The translations under genes were made by a program, and so were the position numbers. Positions 7,780-17,955 of a stretch of DNA of 64,000 bases are shown here, in pieces (position 1 is the stretch's first letter; the number at the start of each line of letters is the position of its first letter). The notes below the pieces were generated by a model that saw only the letters and a program-made list of their open reading frames with translations, searched no databases and was not told where the DNA came from. The DNA lies in assembly GCF_001298105.1 (NCBI RefSeq), contig NZ_LGJH01000161.1, positions 62,001-126,000 on the forward strand, given 5' to 3'. Source of the stretch: Novosphingobium sp. ST904 (lineage in GTDB: Bacteria; Pseudomonadota; Alphaproteobacteria; Sphingomonadales; Sphingomonadaceae).

Positions 7780-10228
7780 GTGAGCGAACTTCCCATAAAC
7801 TACGTATTACCCGAAATTCTGTCCGCGTTGCGTGACGGCCCTCACGCCGTGCTGATCGCGCCGCCGGGGGCAGGCAAGACCACCGCGCTGGCGCCCGCGC
7901 TGCTGTCGGAGCCCTGGTGCACGGGCACGGCGATCCTGCTGTCGCCCCGGCGTGTAGCGGCGCGGGCCGCGGCCGAGCGCATGGCCGAGCAGCTTGGCGA
8001 AAAGGCCGGCGAGACGATTGGCTATGTCACTCGGTTAGACGTCAAGCGGTCCGCGCGGACCCGGGTTCTGGTGATGACCGAGGCGATCTTCGTGGCGACA
8101 ATCGTATCCGATCCCGAACTGTCCGGCGTTTCCGCCGTTCTGTTCGACGAGGCCCATGAACGGCATCTCGATAGCGACCTTGGCCTGGCGCTCGCCCTCG
8201 AATCCAGCGCGGTGCTGCGGGAGGATCTGCGCATCGTCGTCATGTCGGCAACGATCGACGGCGCGCGTTTCTCGCGCCTGCTGGGGGCCGAGGTTCCCGT
8301 AATTGCAAGCGAGGGCAGGGCCTGGCCGCTTGCGCTGCGCTGGCTTGGCGCGTCTCCCGCCTTGCGGATAGAGGATGCCATGGCCTCCGCCGTGCTGACA
8401 GCCTGGCGCGAGCAGGAGGGGGACATCCTCGCCTTCCTGCCCGGTGTGCGCGAGATCGAGCGGGTGTCGGAGCGTTTGGCGGAGAAGCTTCCGCAGGCGC
8501 TGGTGCTGCCGCTGCACGGGCAGTGCGAACCGCAGCGCAGCGCGCGGCCATTCGCCGCGATTCGCAGGGGCGCCGCCGGATCGTGCTCTCCACCGCGATC
8601 GCCGAGACTTCGCTGACGCTCGACGGGGTTTCGGTGGTGGTCGATAGCGGCCTGTCGCGCAGGGCCGAGTTCGACAAGGCGGCGGGCGTCACCCGGCTGG
8701 TGACGCACCGCGCCAGCCGCGCCTCGGCGGCGCAGCGCGCGGGGCGCGCCGCACGGCAGGGCCCGGGCACCGCCTATCGCCTCTGGGAGGAAGCCGCGCA
8801 TCCCGGGCGTCCTGAATTCGATCCGCCGGAGATGCTGACCAGCGATCTTGCGCCGTTGACGCTCTCGCTGGCGCAGTGGGGAGCGGGCGATCCCATGGCG
8901 ATGGCCTGGCTCGATTCCCCACCGCCCCGGCGCTGGAGGCGGCGCATCGGCAGCTTGAGGCACTGGGCGCGCTGGATGCGGGTGGGCGGATCACCGATTT
9001 CGGTCGCAAGGTCGCCAGCCTGCCGATGGACCCGGCGCAGGCCGCCATGATCCTTCATGCGAGCGAACGGGGCGAAGCGGAAACGGCGGCCAAACTGGCC
9101 CTGCTTCTCCAGGAGCGAGGGCTGGGCGGGCGCAGTGAGGATCTTTCGCAGCGGCTTTCCCGCTGGAATGCGGACCGTGCGCCGCGTGCGGAGGCTTCGC
9201 GCAAGCTGGCGGCGGGCTGGGCCCGGAGGGCACGATCCCTCGTGCCCGCGGCCGGGCCGGGCGGCGATAGCCCGGTCGGCGTGCTGCTGGCGCTGGGGCG
9301 ACCGGACATGGTGGCGCGCAGGCGCGATGCCGGCGGGGAGAACTGGCTTTCCGCGGGCGGCCGGGGCTATGTGCTCGATCCCGCCTCACCGCTCGCGAGC
9401 AGGGAATGGCTGGTGATCGGCGATGCGCAGGGGCAGGCGCGGGGCGCCCGCATTCTATCGGGCGCTTCGCTGGAAACCCCGGAAGTGGAGCAGGGGCTGT
9501 CCTCCCGCATCGAGCGGCGGTCGGTCCTGCGCTGGAACGAGGCCGAAGGCCGGGTCGAGGCCCGGCTGGAGCGCCGTTTGGGGGCGATCACACTGGCGAC
9601 CGGGCCGGACCCGTCGCCCGATCCGAAGGCGATCTCGGCATTCCTGCTGGAGCGTGTACGCGAACGGGGGCTGGAGCTCGTGCCCTTCGGCAAGGGCAGC
9701 CTTTCGATGCTGAAGCGCGCGCGCCATGCCGGGATCGCGGCATTGTCCGACGAAGCGTTGCTGGGCGATCTCGATGACTGGCTCGGCCCGCTGCTGGGGC
9801 GCCGAATCGATGCGGTAGACAAGGGCGCTCTGGCCGAGGCCTTGCGAAATCGCCTGACGTGGGACGATCAGCAGGCGCTCGAAAAACTTGCTCCGCCCGA
9901 GTTCCGCAGCCCTGCCGGAAGCACGCATGCGATCGATTACGAGGATGAGGGCGGCCCCAGCGTGGAGGTACGTGTGCAGGCCCTGTTCGGGCTCGATCGC
10001 CATCCGACCTTCGGCCAGCCGCCGCAGCCATTGCTGCTCAAGCTGACGTCGCCCGCCGGGCGGCCGATCCAGACGACGCGCGATTTGCCGGGCTTCTGGC
10101 GCGGCTCGTGGCGCGATGTCCAGCGCGACATGAAGGGGCGCTATCCGCGCCATCGCTGGCCGGACCAGCCCTGGACGGAAGACCCCAGCCTGAAGACGCG
10201 CAACGCTTTCGAGGCATCGCGCAAGTGA
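7780..10228 (+). CDS. hrpB: ATP-dependent RNA helicase HrpB (two frameshifts)
   Basis: This is a DEAH-box helicase of the HrpB family, about 816 residues once repaired. It shows Walker A GAGKTT, the DEAH box FDEAHERHLD, SAT (VMSATIDG), the helicase C motifs, and the HrpB-specific C-terminal domain ending with the typical RYPRHRWPDQPW segment. The reading frame moves at about 8532 (GAACCGCAG, one G missing from CCGGCAG) and again at about 8924 (CCACCGCCCC, one base missing). Protein similarity continues cleanly through both points, so these are probably sequence errors. The start is GTG at 7780. The physiological role of HrpB in bacteria is poorly defined. Confidence 0.85.
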
Positions 10229-10316
10229 GCCCTTCGCGGCTCATGCGCGCGATACACAGCTATCGACGCGATTCGCGCTTGATTTCCGCCGCGATTCGGA
10301 GGCAAAGCGCTTGCCC

Positions 10317-10595
10317 ATGAGTGCACGCATCTATCAGCGCCCGAAGAACGCCATGCAGTCCGGCAAGGCACTGCTGGACCAGTGGGTCCTCGAATTCGCC
10401 CCCTCCGAGGCGAAGAAGCCCGATCCGCTGATGGGGTGGGCCGGTTCTGGCGACACGCAGCAGCAGGTCACGCTGAAGTTTCCCGACGTGGAAGAAGCAA
10501 AGGCCTATGCCGCTCGCTACGGCATCGAAGCCGAAGTGCATTCCACGCCGCCGCGCCGCCTCAAGATTCAGGCATACGCCGACAATTTCCGTTGA
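10317..10595 (+). CDS. NADH dehydrogenase (complex I) accessory subunit, NDUFS4-like
   Basis: This encodes 92 residues matching the ETC complex I subunit family, related to the 18-kDa mitochondrial NDUFS4 protein. Typical marks are ARIYQRPKNAMQSGK at the N-terminus, W(V)LEFAPSEAKKPDPLMGW in the middle, and a C-terminal PRRLKIQAYADNFR. In alphaproteobacteria and mitochondria it binds the NADH-oxidising arm of complex I. A GGAGG ribosome site lies about eight bases before the ATG at 10317. The gene stands apart from any nuo operon in this window and is followed by a strong terminator hairpin. Confidence 0.88.
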   Translation: MSARIYQRPKNAMQSGKALLDQWVLEFAPSEAKKPDPLMGWAGSGDTQQQVTLKFPDVEEAKAYAARYGIEAEVHSTPPRRLKIQAYADNFR

Positions 10596-10622
10596 CCCGC
10601 TGCGCTGAGGCGCAGGTATAAA

Positions 10623-10668
10623 GCAATCGGCCCGCGTTTTTCCGAAAGGGGAACGCGGGCCGATTGCG
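10623..10668. terminator. Long perfect hairpin after the complex I subunit gene
   Basis: The arms GCAATCGGCCCGCGTT and AACGCGGGCCGATTGC are perfect complements of 16 bases around a short loop. The 5' arm ends in a T run. It separates the complex I gene from the SRP RNA gene and probably ends transcription from upstream. Confidence 0.7.
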
Positions 10669-10751
10669 TTATGGCGCTCAGGCTTCGCGGCGGCTGTTCG
10701 AAAGGTTCCGCAATCCGGGCTGGACAAACCCGGCGCGCCTCGCCATATGCC

Positions 10752-10848
10752 CGCCCGGGAGTCGGGTGGACGTTTGCGTTCGCCAACCTGGTCAGGTCCG
10801 GAAGGAAGCAGCCACAACGGATAGCGGCGGGTCGCCCGGCTCCTTCAG
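10752..10848 (+). ncRNA. ffs: Signal recognition particle 4.5S RNA (small bacterial type)
   Basis: The near-invariant SRP domain IV core CAGGTCCGGAAGGAAGCAG is present at about 10793-10811, including the GGAA tetraloop and the asymmetric loop bound by Ffh. An outer helix pairs GGAGTCGGG (10758-10766) with CCCGGCTCC (10835-10843), which sets the approximate ends; exact ends are uncertain by about 10 bases and may extend further. Location just before dnaX is a common arrangement in proteobacteria. The RNA guides nascent membrane proteins to FtsY and the translocon. Confidence 0.92.
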
Positions 10849-10983
10849 CCCACATGATGACAATGTCCCGAAAGGGTCAATTGATCGCCGGACCCGCCGG
10901 AAAGTCGCGGTTTCGGCTCTGGGCTGTGGAGCAATTTGCTTTTCCCCTGACATTCCGGCCTCGGCCCCCTAGTTTGGCAGGCG

Positions 10984-12905
10984 ATGGACGATTCACGCGA
11001 CATGTTCGGCGATACCCCCCCCTGGGACGACAAGGAGGAGGAAGAGGCCGCACCGACCAAGGCCCAGCTTGAAGAAGCCGGGCAGGCGTCGATGTTCGGC
11101 GATTCCGAACCGGCCCTGCCTGAACCTGTAGCGCCCGAACCTGTCGTTGCCGCTGAACCCGTTGCTCCTGAACCCGTTGCTGCCGAACCCGTTGTTGCTG
11201 AACCTGCAGCCGCGCCCACGCTCGAGGCGAAGCCTACGCCCGCCAAGGCCGCGCCTGCGGCGGTCGGCGTGCCGGCCCAGCCCTATCGCGTGCTTGCCCG
11301 CAAGTATCGCCCGCAGACTTTCGCCGAGCTGATCGGGCAGGAGGCGATGGTGCAGACGCTGGCCAATGCCATCAGCGCGACCGACTGGCCCACGCCTTCC
11401 TGATGACCGGCGTGCGCGGGGTCGGCAAGACCTCGACCGCGCGTCTGATCGCCAAGGCCTTGAACTGTATCGGGCCTGACGGGCAGGGCGGCCGACGATC
11501 GATCCCTGCGGACAGTGCGAGCCCTGCCAGGCCATCGCCGAAGGCGCCATATCGACGTGATCGAGATGGACGCCGCCTCGCACACCGGTGTCGACGACGT
11601 GCGCGAGATCATCGAGGCCGTGCGCTATGCTGCCGTCTCGGCCCGCTACAAGATCTACATCATCGACGAAGTTCACATGCTGTCTCGCAATGCTTTCAAT
11701 GCCTTGCTGAAGACGCTTGAGGAACCGCCCGCGCATGTGAAGTTCCTTTTCGCGACCACCGAGGTCGACAAGCTGCCGGTCACGGTGCTGTCCCGCTGCC
11801 AGCGATTCGACTTGCGGCGCATTCCGGCGCCGATGCTGGCCGCTCATTTCGCGAAAGTCTGCGGCCTTGAGGGCGTCGATGCCGAGAGCGAGGCGCTGGC
11901 CATGGTCGCCGCCGCCGCAGAAGGCTCGGTGCGCGACGGTCTGTCGATCCTCGACCAGGCCATCGCCCATGCCGACCTCGACGGGGAGGGGCAGGTTCGC
12001 GCCGAGAAGGTGCGCGACATGCTGGGTCTTTCCGACAAGAGCGTGCAACGGGCACTCATCACCGCCATTCTCGATGGCCGGGGCGGCGAACTGCTGAACC
12101 TGATCGCGCACCAGTTCGCGCTCGGCGTAGAGCCGATCGCGATGATGCGCGGGTTGATGACGCTCGTTCACCGCATCGCCGTGGCCCAGGTCGGCGGCGG
12201 CGCCCATGACGCCCATTCCGCCGAGGAGCGCGAGGCGATCGAGGGTTGGGCCAAGGCCCTGAAGGCCGGGCAGGTCCATCGCATCTGGCAGCTTCTCATC
12301 AAGGGGCATGAGGAAGTGAAGTCTGCGCCCGATCCGCTGGTGGCGGCGCAGATGGCGCTGCTGCGGATCATGCATGCCTCGGACATGCCCGACCCCGGCA
12401 CGCTCGTGAAGAAGCTTGAAGACCTGGCTGCCCGCGTGCCTGCAGGCGTGCCCGGCGGTGTTGACGGGGCACCGGCCGGTCCTGCGGCGGTCGCCGCCGT
12501 GACGCCCGAGATGGTGGCCCGGCGCTGGGAAGAGCTGGTCGACGATGTCGAGCACATGGGCGAACTGTCCACCGCCAATACCATGCGCATGCAGGTGCGG
12601 GTGGTCGAGCTGGCATCCGGCATGCTGCGCTATTCGCAGCCGCCCGGTTTCAGCGAGGATATCACCGGGCTCTGCGTGCCTGCCTTGCCAAGGCGACCGG
12701 GGATCGCTGGGAAGTCCACCGCGTTTCGGAGCAGGGCACGCCGACCCTGGTCGAGCAGGCCGAAGCAAGGAAGAATGCGGAAAGCGATGCCGTGAACCAG
12801 CACCCGCTCGTGCTGGCGACCAAGGCGGCGTTTCCGCAGGCCGCAATTATCGAGGATGATCGCCCGCTCGCCGTTGGCGGCGGAGCGCGTAACTGGAGAC
12901 GTTGA
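10984..12905 (+). CDS. dnaX: DNA polymerase III subunit gamma/tau (four frameshifts)
   Basis: This is the clamp-loader ATPase, about 641 residues when repaired. It has an acidic and EPVAP-rich N-terminal extension of about 95 residues, then the AAA+ motor: YRVLARKYRPQTFAEL, Walker A GVGKTSTAR, the zinc-site CxxCxxC region, DEVH (IIDEVHMLS), and SRC (VLSRCQRFDL). A tau-type C-terminal region runs to TGA at 12903. Frames change at about 11376, 11491, 11545 and 12675, each equal to one lost base. Reading through gives continuous DnaX protein. The four shifts are scattered and lack an A/T slippery run, so they are not the programmed tau/gamma shift. ybaB starts one base after the stop. Confidence 0.9.
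11122..11211 (+). repeat. In-frame EPV(A/V)x repeats in the DnaX N-terminal extension
   Basis: About six tandem units of a 15-18 base repeat, GAACC(T/C)GT(T/A/C)G..., encode EPVAP, EPVVAA, EPVAP, EPVAA, EPVVA and EPAAAP. They form a Pro/Ala/Glu-rich flexible linker before the ATPase domain. Confidence 0.75.
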
Positions 12906-12906
12906 G

Positions 12907-13241
12907 ATGAAGTCGATGGAAGAGATGCTCAAGGCGGCGCAGCAGGCTGCCGAGACCATCCAGAAGCAGATGAACGAGGCCCAGGGCAAGCTGGACGCGA
13001 TGGAAGTCGAAGGACTTTCCGGCGGCGGTCTCGTCAAGATCCGCTGCTCGGCCAAGGGCCGCGTGATCGGCGTGTCGATCGACGACAGCCTGATCCAGCC
13101 CAGCGAAAAGCAGATTCTCGAAGACCTGATCGCGGCGGCCTACAACGATGCCCGCGTGAAGGCGGATTCGGTGGCCGGCGAGGAACTGGCCAAGCGCAGC
13201 AGGGCATGGGCCTGCCGCCGGGCTTCAAGATGCCGTTCTGA
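12907..13241 (+). CDS. YbaB/EbfC family nucleoid-associated protein (frameshift near end)
   Basis: A small DNA-binding protein of about 111 residues when repaired. It begins MKSMEEMLKAAQQA with a helical N-terminus, followed by GLSGGGLVKIRCSAKGRV and DLIAAAYNDARVKAD, typical of YbaB. A single missing G near 13193 (CCAAGCGCAGCAG, expected AAGGCGCAG) shifts the frame; restoring it gives the usual QQGMGLPPGFKMPF ending with TGA at 13239. It is translationally adjacent to dnaX. The recR gene that often follows in this operon is not present; lon follows after 269 bases. Confidence 0.88.
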
Positions 13242-13510
13242 AGTTTCGCAGGATTTCCGCGCTCCGGTTCGATAACGCCGGGGCGTGGGAAATGCGATTT
13301 CAGTCAGGGATGACGAAATTCCCGGCGGAATGCGCTATATGGGATCAACGCTTCGGTATTTTCCGGTGCGTCCGACCTAGGGGAACGGAGAAGGGGTGCG
13401 GTTAGCGCTTCCACAGTCTTTCAGAGCCAATCCATTGCGTGCGGCCCGAGAGACCCCATATCGTCCCGCGAAGGCCGGGAGGCTCTTGCAGCGCTCCCGC
13501 GTGTGTTGAA

Positions 13511-15919
13511 ATGGATATGACCTTGAACCTGCTTCCGCTGCTTCCCTTGCGCGACATCGTCGTGTTTCCCGGCATGGTCGTGCCGCTTTTCGTCGGACGC
13601 GAGAAATCCGTGGCCGCGCTCGAAGCGGCGATGGCGGGTGAAAAGGACATCTTCCTCCTCGCCCAGCTCGATCCCGGCTGCGACGATCCCGATCGTGACG
13701 ACCTTTACGATACTGGCGTTATCGCCAGTGTCCTTCAGCTCCTGAAGCTGCCGGACGGCACCGTGCGCGTGCTGGTCGAGGGGCAGGAACGTGCCAGGCT
13801 CGAGACCCTGCGTGCCGAACAGTCCGCCGAAGGCGAGATGCTGGTCGCCCAGGTCGAGCGTGTCGAGCCCGTTGAGGCCGACGGCACGGAAGTTGCCGCG
13901 ATGATGCGCACGGTGGTCGAACAGTTCGGCGAATATGCGAAGCTCAACAAGAAGCTCTCGCAGGACGCCGGAGACCAGCTCGGCGATATCGAGGATGCGG
14001 CGAAGCTGGCCGATACCGTGGCCGCGCAGCTTTCCGCCAAGGTGGGCGACAAGCAGGCCGTGCTCTCGGAGCCGGACCCGCTCAAGCGTCTCGAAATGGT
14101 CTATTCCTTCATGGAAGGCGAACTCGGGGTTCTTCAGGTCGAGCGCAAGATCCGTGGCCGCGTGAAGCGCCAGATGGAGAAGACCCAGCGCGAGTATTAC
14201 CTGAACGAGCAGCTCAAGGCGATCCAGTCGGAACTCGGCGGCGGCGACGGCGAGGAAGCGAACGAGCTTCAGGAGCTTCAGGAGCGTATCGAAAGCACGC
14301 GCCTGTCGAAGGAAGCCCGCGAAAAGGCCACGGCCGAGCTGAAGAAGCTCAAGTCGATGCAGCCGATGAGCGCCGAGGCGACCGTCATCCGCAATTACCT
14401 CGATGTCCTGCTCGGTCTGCCCTGGGGCAAGAAGAGCAAGCTCAAGCGTGATATCTCGGCCGCGCAGGAGATTCTGGACGCGGATCACTACGCCCTCGAC
14501 AAGGTCAAGGACCGGATCATCGAGTACCTGGCGGTTCAGGCCCGCACCAACAAGCTGAAGGGGCCGATCCTGTGCCTCGTCGGCCCGCCGGGCGTGGGCA
14601 AGACCTCGCTTGGAAAGTCCATCGCCAAGGCGACCGGGCGCGAGTTCATCCGCCAGTCGCTTGGCGGCGTGCGCGACGAGGCCGAGATTCGCGGTCACCG
14701 CCGCACTTATATCGGTTCGCTGCCGGGCAAGATCGTCACCAACCTCAAGAAGGCGGGCAAGTCCAACCCGCTGTTCCTGCTCGACGAGATCGACAAGCTG
14801 GGCCAGGACTTCCGCGGCGATCCGGCCTCGGCGCTGCTCGAAGTGCTCGATCCGGAACAGAACGCGAAGTTCCAGGATCACTACCTCGAACTCGACATCG
14901 ACCTGTCGGACGTGATGTTCGTCTGCACGGCGAACAGCCTGAACCTGCCGCAGCCGCTGCTTGACCGCATGGAAATCATCCGCCTCGAAGGTTACACCGA
15001 GGACGAGAAGGTCGAGATCGCGGAGCGTCACCTCGTGCGCAAGCAGGTCGAGGCACATGGCCTCAAGAAGGGTGAGTTCACGCTCACGCAAGAGGGCCTG
15101 CGCGACCTGATCCGCTACTACACCCGTGAGGCCGGCGTGCGTACGCTGGAGCGCGAGATCGCCAAGCTGGCGCGCAAGTCGCTGCGCCAGATCCTCGAAG
15201 GCAAGGCTACCGAGGTCACGATCACGCCGGAGAACCTCTCCGACTTCGCGGGCGTTCGCAAGTTCCGCCACGGCGTGGGCGAGGAAGAGCATCAGGTCGG
15301 TGCCGTCACCGGCCTTGCCTGGACCGAAGTGGGCGGCGAACTGCTGACCATCGAAAGCGTGACCGTGCCCGGCAAGGGCCAGATCAAGGCGACCGGCAAG
15401 CTCGGCGACGTGATGAGCGAGTCGATCCAGGCGGCCTTCAGTTTCGTGAAGGCGCGCTCGCCCGCTTATGGCATCAAGCCTTCGACGATCCAGAAGAAGG
15501 ACATCCACATCCACCTGCCCGAAGGCGCGGTGCCCAAGGATGGTCCTTCGGCGGGCATCGGCATGGTCACCTCGATCGTCTCGACGCTGAGCGGCGTGCC
15601 GGTGCGCAAGGATGTCGCCATGACCGGCGAGGTCACTCTGCGCGGCCGCGTGCTGCCGATCGGCGGTCTCAAGGAGAAGCTGCTGGCCGCACTGCGCGGC
15701 GGCATCACCACGGTGCTGATCCCGGAAGAGAACCGCAAGGACCTCGCGGAAATTCCCGAGAATGTGAAGCAGGGCATTGATATCATTCCCGTTTCGCATG
15801 TCGACGAAGTTCTGGCCAAGGCCCTGACCGAGCCGCTCGAAGCCATCGAGTGGACGGAGGCAGACGAACTGGCTGCAGCACCGCCGCAGGCTCCGGTCCC
15901 TTCGGCGACCGCTCACTGA
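13511..15919 (+). CDS. lon: ATP-dependent protease Lon
   Basis: An intact 802-residue Lon protease. An N-terminal substrate-binding domain (LPLLPLRDIVVFPGMVVPL) is followed by a coiled-coil region (about 190-270), the AAA+ domain with Walker A GPPGVGKTSLGK and Walker B LFLLDEIDK, and the C-terminal Ser-Lys protease domain. There the catalytic Ser lies in PKDGPSAGIG and the Lys in GGLKEKLLA. Lon degrades misfolded and regulatory proteins in the cytoplasm. The ATG at 13511 is chosen because it starts right at the conserved N-domain. Heat-shock control is usual for the family, but no sigma-32 site could be assigned with confidence. Confidence 0.97.
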   Translation: MDMTLNLLPLLPLRDIVVFPGMVVPLFVGREKSVAALEAAMAGEKDIFLLAQLDPGCDDPDRDDLYDTGVIASVLQLLKLPDGTVRVLVEGQERARLETLRAEQSAEGEMLVAQVERVEPVEADGTEVAAMMRTVVEQFGEYAKLNKKLSQDAGDQLGDIEDAAKLADTVAAQLSAKVGDKQAVLSEPDPLKRLEMVYSFMEGELGVLQVERKIRGRVKRQMEKTQREYYLNEQLKAIQSELGGGDGEEANELQELQERIESTRLSKEAREKATAELKKLKSMQPMSAEATVIRNYLDVLLGLPWGKKSKLKRDISAAQEILDADHYALDKVKDRIIEYLAVQARTNKLKGPILCLVGPPGVGKTSLGKSIAKATGREFIRQSLGGVRDEAEIRGHRRTYIGSLPGKIVTNLKKAGKSNPLFLLDEIDKLGQDFRGDPASALLEVLDPEQNAKFQDHYLELDIDLSDVMFVCTANSLNLPQPLLDRMEIIRLEGYTEDEKVEIAERHLVRKQVEAHGLKKGEFTLTQEGLRDLIRYYTREAGVRTLEREIAKLARKSLRQILEGKATEVTITPENLSDFAGVRKFRHGVGEEEHQVGAVTGLAWTEVGGELLTIESVTVPGKGQIKATGKLGDVMSESIQAAFSFVKARSPAYGIKPSTIQKKDIHIHLPEGAVPKDGPSAGIGMVTSIVSTLSGVPVRKDVAMTGEVTLRGRVLPIGGLKEKLLAALRGGITTVLIPEENRKDLAEIPENVKQGIDIIPVSHVDEVLAKALTEPLEAIEWTEADELAAAPPQAPVPSATAH

Positions 15920-15925
15920 ATCTGT

Positions 15926-15965
15926 CGCGAGACGCCCTTTCCATTTCGGGAGAGGGTGTCTCGCG
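15926..15965 (+). terminator. Imperfect hairpin after lon
   Basis: Arms CGCGAGACGCCCT and AGGGTGTCTCGCG pair around a loop seven bases after the lon stop, followed by a weak CAATTTT. It is probably the lon terminator. Confidence 0.55.
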
Positions 15966-16101
15966 GCAATTTTCGGTCGAGCTGGACCTTCTGAAAGAAA
16001 GTCTTTTGCGCAGGGCGCTTGTCATGAGCGCACACACCCTGTAACGGCCCGCGTTCCTGCGGCGCACCTTGCCTGCAGGATTTTGCTAGAAGGATCTTGA
16101 A

Positions 16102-17127
16102 ATGGGTTACCGGGTTGCCGTCGTCGGCGCGACCGGAAATGTCGGCCGCGAAATGCTCAACATCCTCGCCGAGCGCGAATTCCCCTGCGACGAGATCGCA
16201 GCGGTGGCTTCGTCGCGTTCGACCGGGACCGAGATTGAATTCGGCGAAACCGGCAAAATGCTCAAAGTAAAGAACATCGAGCATTTCGATTTCACCGGCT
16301 GGGACATCGCGCTCTTCGCTGCAGGCTCCGGCCCTACCGCGATCCACGCGCCGCGTGCCGCCGCGCAAGGCTGCGTCGTGATCGACAACTCGTCGCTCTA
16401 CCGCATGGACCCGGACATTCCGCTGGTCGTGCCGGAAGTGAACCCTGAGGCGATCGACGGCTACAAGGCCCGCAACATCATCGCCAATCCCAACTGCTCC
16501 ACCGCGCAGATGGTCGTGGCGCTGAAGCCGCTGCATGACAAGGCGAAGATCAAGCGCGTCGTCGTCTCGACCTACCAGTCGGTTTCCGGCGCGGGCAAGG
16601 CGGGCATGGACGAACTGTTCGAACAGAGCCGCGCGATCTTCGTGGGCGACCAGGTCGAGCCGCGCAAGTTCACCAAGCAGATCGCCTTCAACGTGATCCC
16701 GCATATCGACGTCTTCCTCGACGATGGTTCCACCAAGGAAGAGTGGAAGATGGTCGTGGAAACCAAGAAGATCCTCGATCCCAAGATCAAGGTGCAGGCC
16801 ACCTGCGTGCGCGTGCCGGTCTTCGTGGGCCACTCGGAATCGCTCAACATCGAGTTCGAGGAAGAGATTTCGGCCACCGAAGCGCAGGACATCCTGCGTG
16901 AAGCGCCGGGCGTGATGCTCGTCGACAAGCGCGAGGACGGCGGATACGTCACCCCGGTTGAAGCCGTGGGCGACGGCGCGACCTACATCAGCCGCGTGCG
17001 CGAAGACTCGACCGTCGAAAACGGCCTGGCGCTGTGGTGCGTCTCTGACAACCTGCGCAAGGGCGCCGCGCTCAACGCGGTGCAGATTGCCGAGCTGCTC
17101 GGCCGCCGTCACCTCAAGAAGGGCTGA
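16102..17127 (+). CDS. asd: Aspartate-semialdehyde dehydrogenase
   Basis: This 341-residue enzyme reduces aspartyl phosphate to aspartate semialdehyde, the shared step to lysine, diaminopimelate, methionine and threonine. It starts with an NADP-binding motif VAVVGATGNVGREML and carries the catalytic Cys in NPNCSTAQM, SSSLYR-type phosphate-binding residues (DNSSLYRM), and the C-terminal His in FVGHSES. The ATG at 16102 directly precedes the nucleotide-binding strand. It appears to be transcribed alone, with a strong terminator right after the stop. Confidence 0.95.
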   Translation: MGYRVAVVGATGNVGREMLNILAEREFPCDEIAAVASSRSTGTEIEFGETGKMLKVKNIEHFDFTGWDIALFAAGSGPTAIHAPRAAAQGCVVIDNSSLYRMDPDIPLVVPEVNPEAIDGYKARNIIANPNCSTAQMVVALKPLHDKAKIKRVVVSTYQSVSGAGKAGMDELFEQSRAIFVGDQVEPRKFTKQIAFNVIPHIDVFLDDGSTKEEWKMVVETKKILDPKIKVQATCVRVPVFVGHSESLNIEFEEEISATEAQDILREAPGVMLVDKREDGGYVTPVEAVGDGATYISRVREDSTVENGLALWCVSDNLRKGAALNAVQIAELLGRRHLKKG

Positions 17128-17158
17128 CGCGGCGGGCTTCACGGCCCTCGCCGACATG

Positions 17159-17198
17159 AAAAAGGGCCTGCGGAGCACTCGCTTCGCAGGCCCTTTTC
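17159..17198 (+). terminator. Rho-independent terminator after asd
   Basis: AAAAAGGGCCTGCG pairs with CGCAGGCCCTTTT around a short loop. The A and T flanks could make it work in both directions, also serving the convergent gene ending at 17213. Confidence 0.85.
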
Positions 17199-17212
17199 GT
17201 GCGGGTCGGGGC

Positions 17213-17506
17213 CTATCGTCCCTCGGCCGCGGCGAATGCCTTCATCTGCGCATATGCCGCCTCGCGCGCGTCATCCGTCAGGGACAGGAGATAGGCCGAA
17301 GCCTCCCTGTACGTCAGGAACGGCAGGTCATCGGCCACGATGGGAACGGTTCGGCTGTTGTAGATTCGTTTCAGCAGGCGTCGTTGCGGCCGGCTCAGCG
17401 CCGGGTTTTCGGCGCTCGTGTTTTCTTCTGTCGTTTCCATGGGGCGCTTTATCACGGCTTCGTTCGCAGCAGCAATGGCGCGCGCGGGGCGTTCCGGGTT
17501 ACTCAT
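17213..17506 (-). CDS. Small protein of unknown function
   Basis: This encodes 97 residues. A disordered Glu/Asn/Thr-rich N-terminal third is followed by a basic helix SRPQRRLLKRIYNS and a helical C-terminus. It has no signal peptide, membrane helix or cysteine. An alternative start at 17440 would remove the first 22 residues, and neither start has a clear ribosome site. It is divergent from the GFA-family gene, with only five bases between the two starts at 17506 and 17512. I do not recognise a family. Confidence 0.6.
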   Translation of the reverse strand: MSNPERPARAIAAANEAVIKRPMETTEENTSAENPALSRPQRRLLKRIYNSRTVPIVADDLPFLTYREASAYLLSLTDDAREAAYAQMKAFAAAEGR

Positions 17507-17511
17507 TGCGC

Positions 17512-17955
17512 ATGACCCAAACCATGACCGGCGGCTGCCAGTGCGGCCGCATTCGCTATGAGGCCAAGGTCGAGAACGACGAGGCCTATTTGTGCCATTG
17601 CCGCTATTGCCAGAAGGCGACGGGCGGCTTCGCGGCGGCGTTCGTCCAGGTGCCGAAAGCCGGCGTGACCTGGGAGCATGAGCCGGACTGGTACCAAAGT
17701 TCCGCCATCGCGCACCGGCCGTTCTGCTCGCGCTGCGGCACCCCGCTCGGGTTCGACTTCATCGAGAGCAGCGGCAACATGGACCTGACGCTCGGCAGCT
17801 TCGACGAACCGGGTTTCTTCCGTCCCGCTGCACATTCCGGCTGCGAAAGCTTGCATCCGGCGTGGCTCGATACCAAGGACCTGCCGAGGCATTACAGCGC
17901 GGAGACGGAAAGCGTCGCGTCGCGCTGGAAGGCGGCAGGACTGGAGGTTCCCTAA
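17512..17955 (+). CDS. GFA (glutathione-dependent formaldehyde-activating-like) family protein
   Basis: This 147-residue zinc protein has the CENP-V/GFA fold. The N-terminal GGCQCGRIRYE, the CHCRYCQKATGG segment and CSRCGTPLGF together give the two zinc sites of the family. The name comes from a formaldehyde-glutathione enzyme, but most members have no proven reaction. The ATG at 17512 begins right at the conserved MTGGCQCG. The next gene, an alpha/beta hydrolase, starts with GTG at the base after the stop, so the two are likely an operon. Confidence 0.88.
   Translation: MTQTMTGGCQCGRIRYEAKVENDEAYLCHCRYCQKATGGFAAAFVQVPKAGVTWEHEPDWYQSSAIAHRPFCSRCGTPLGFDFIESSGNMDLTLGSFDEPGFFRPAAHSGCESLHPAWLDTKDLPRHYSAETESVASRWKAAGLEVP

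Noticed and set aside
11370..12680. Programmed frameshift in dnaX
   Set aside because: There are four separate shifts, none at an A-rich slippery run with a following stem, and each needs an added base to restore the protein.
13421..15916. 831-residue open frame on the - strand, opposite lon
   Set aside because: It mirrors lon codon for codon, a usual effect of high GC, and its protein is low-complexity with no domain.
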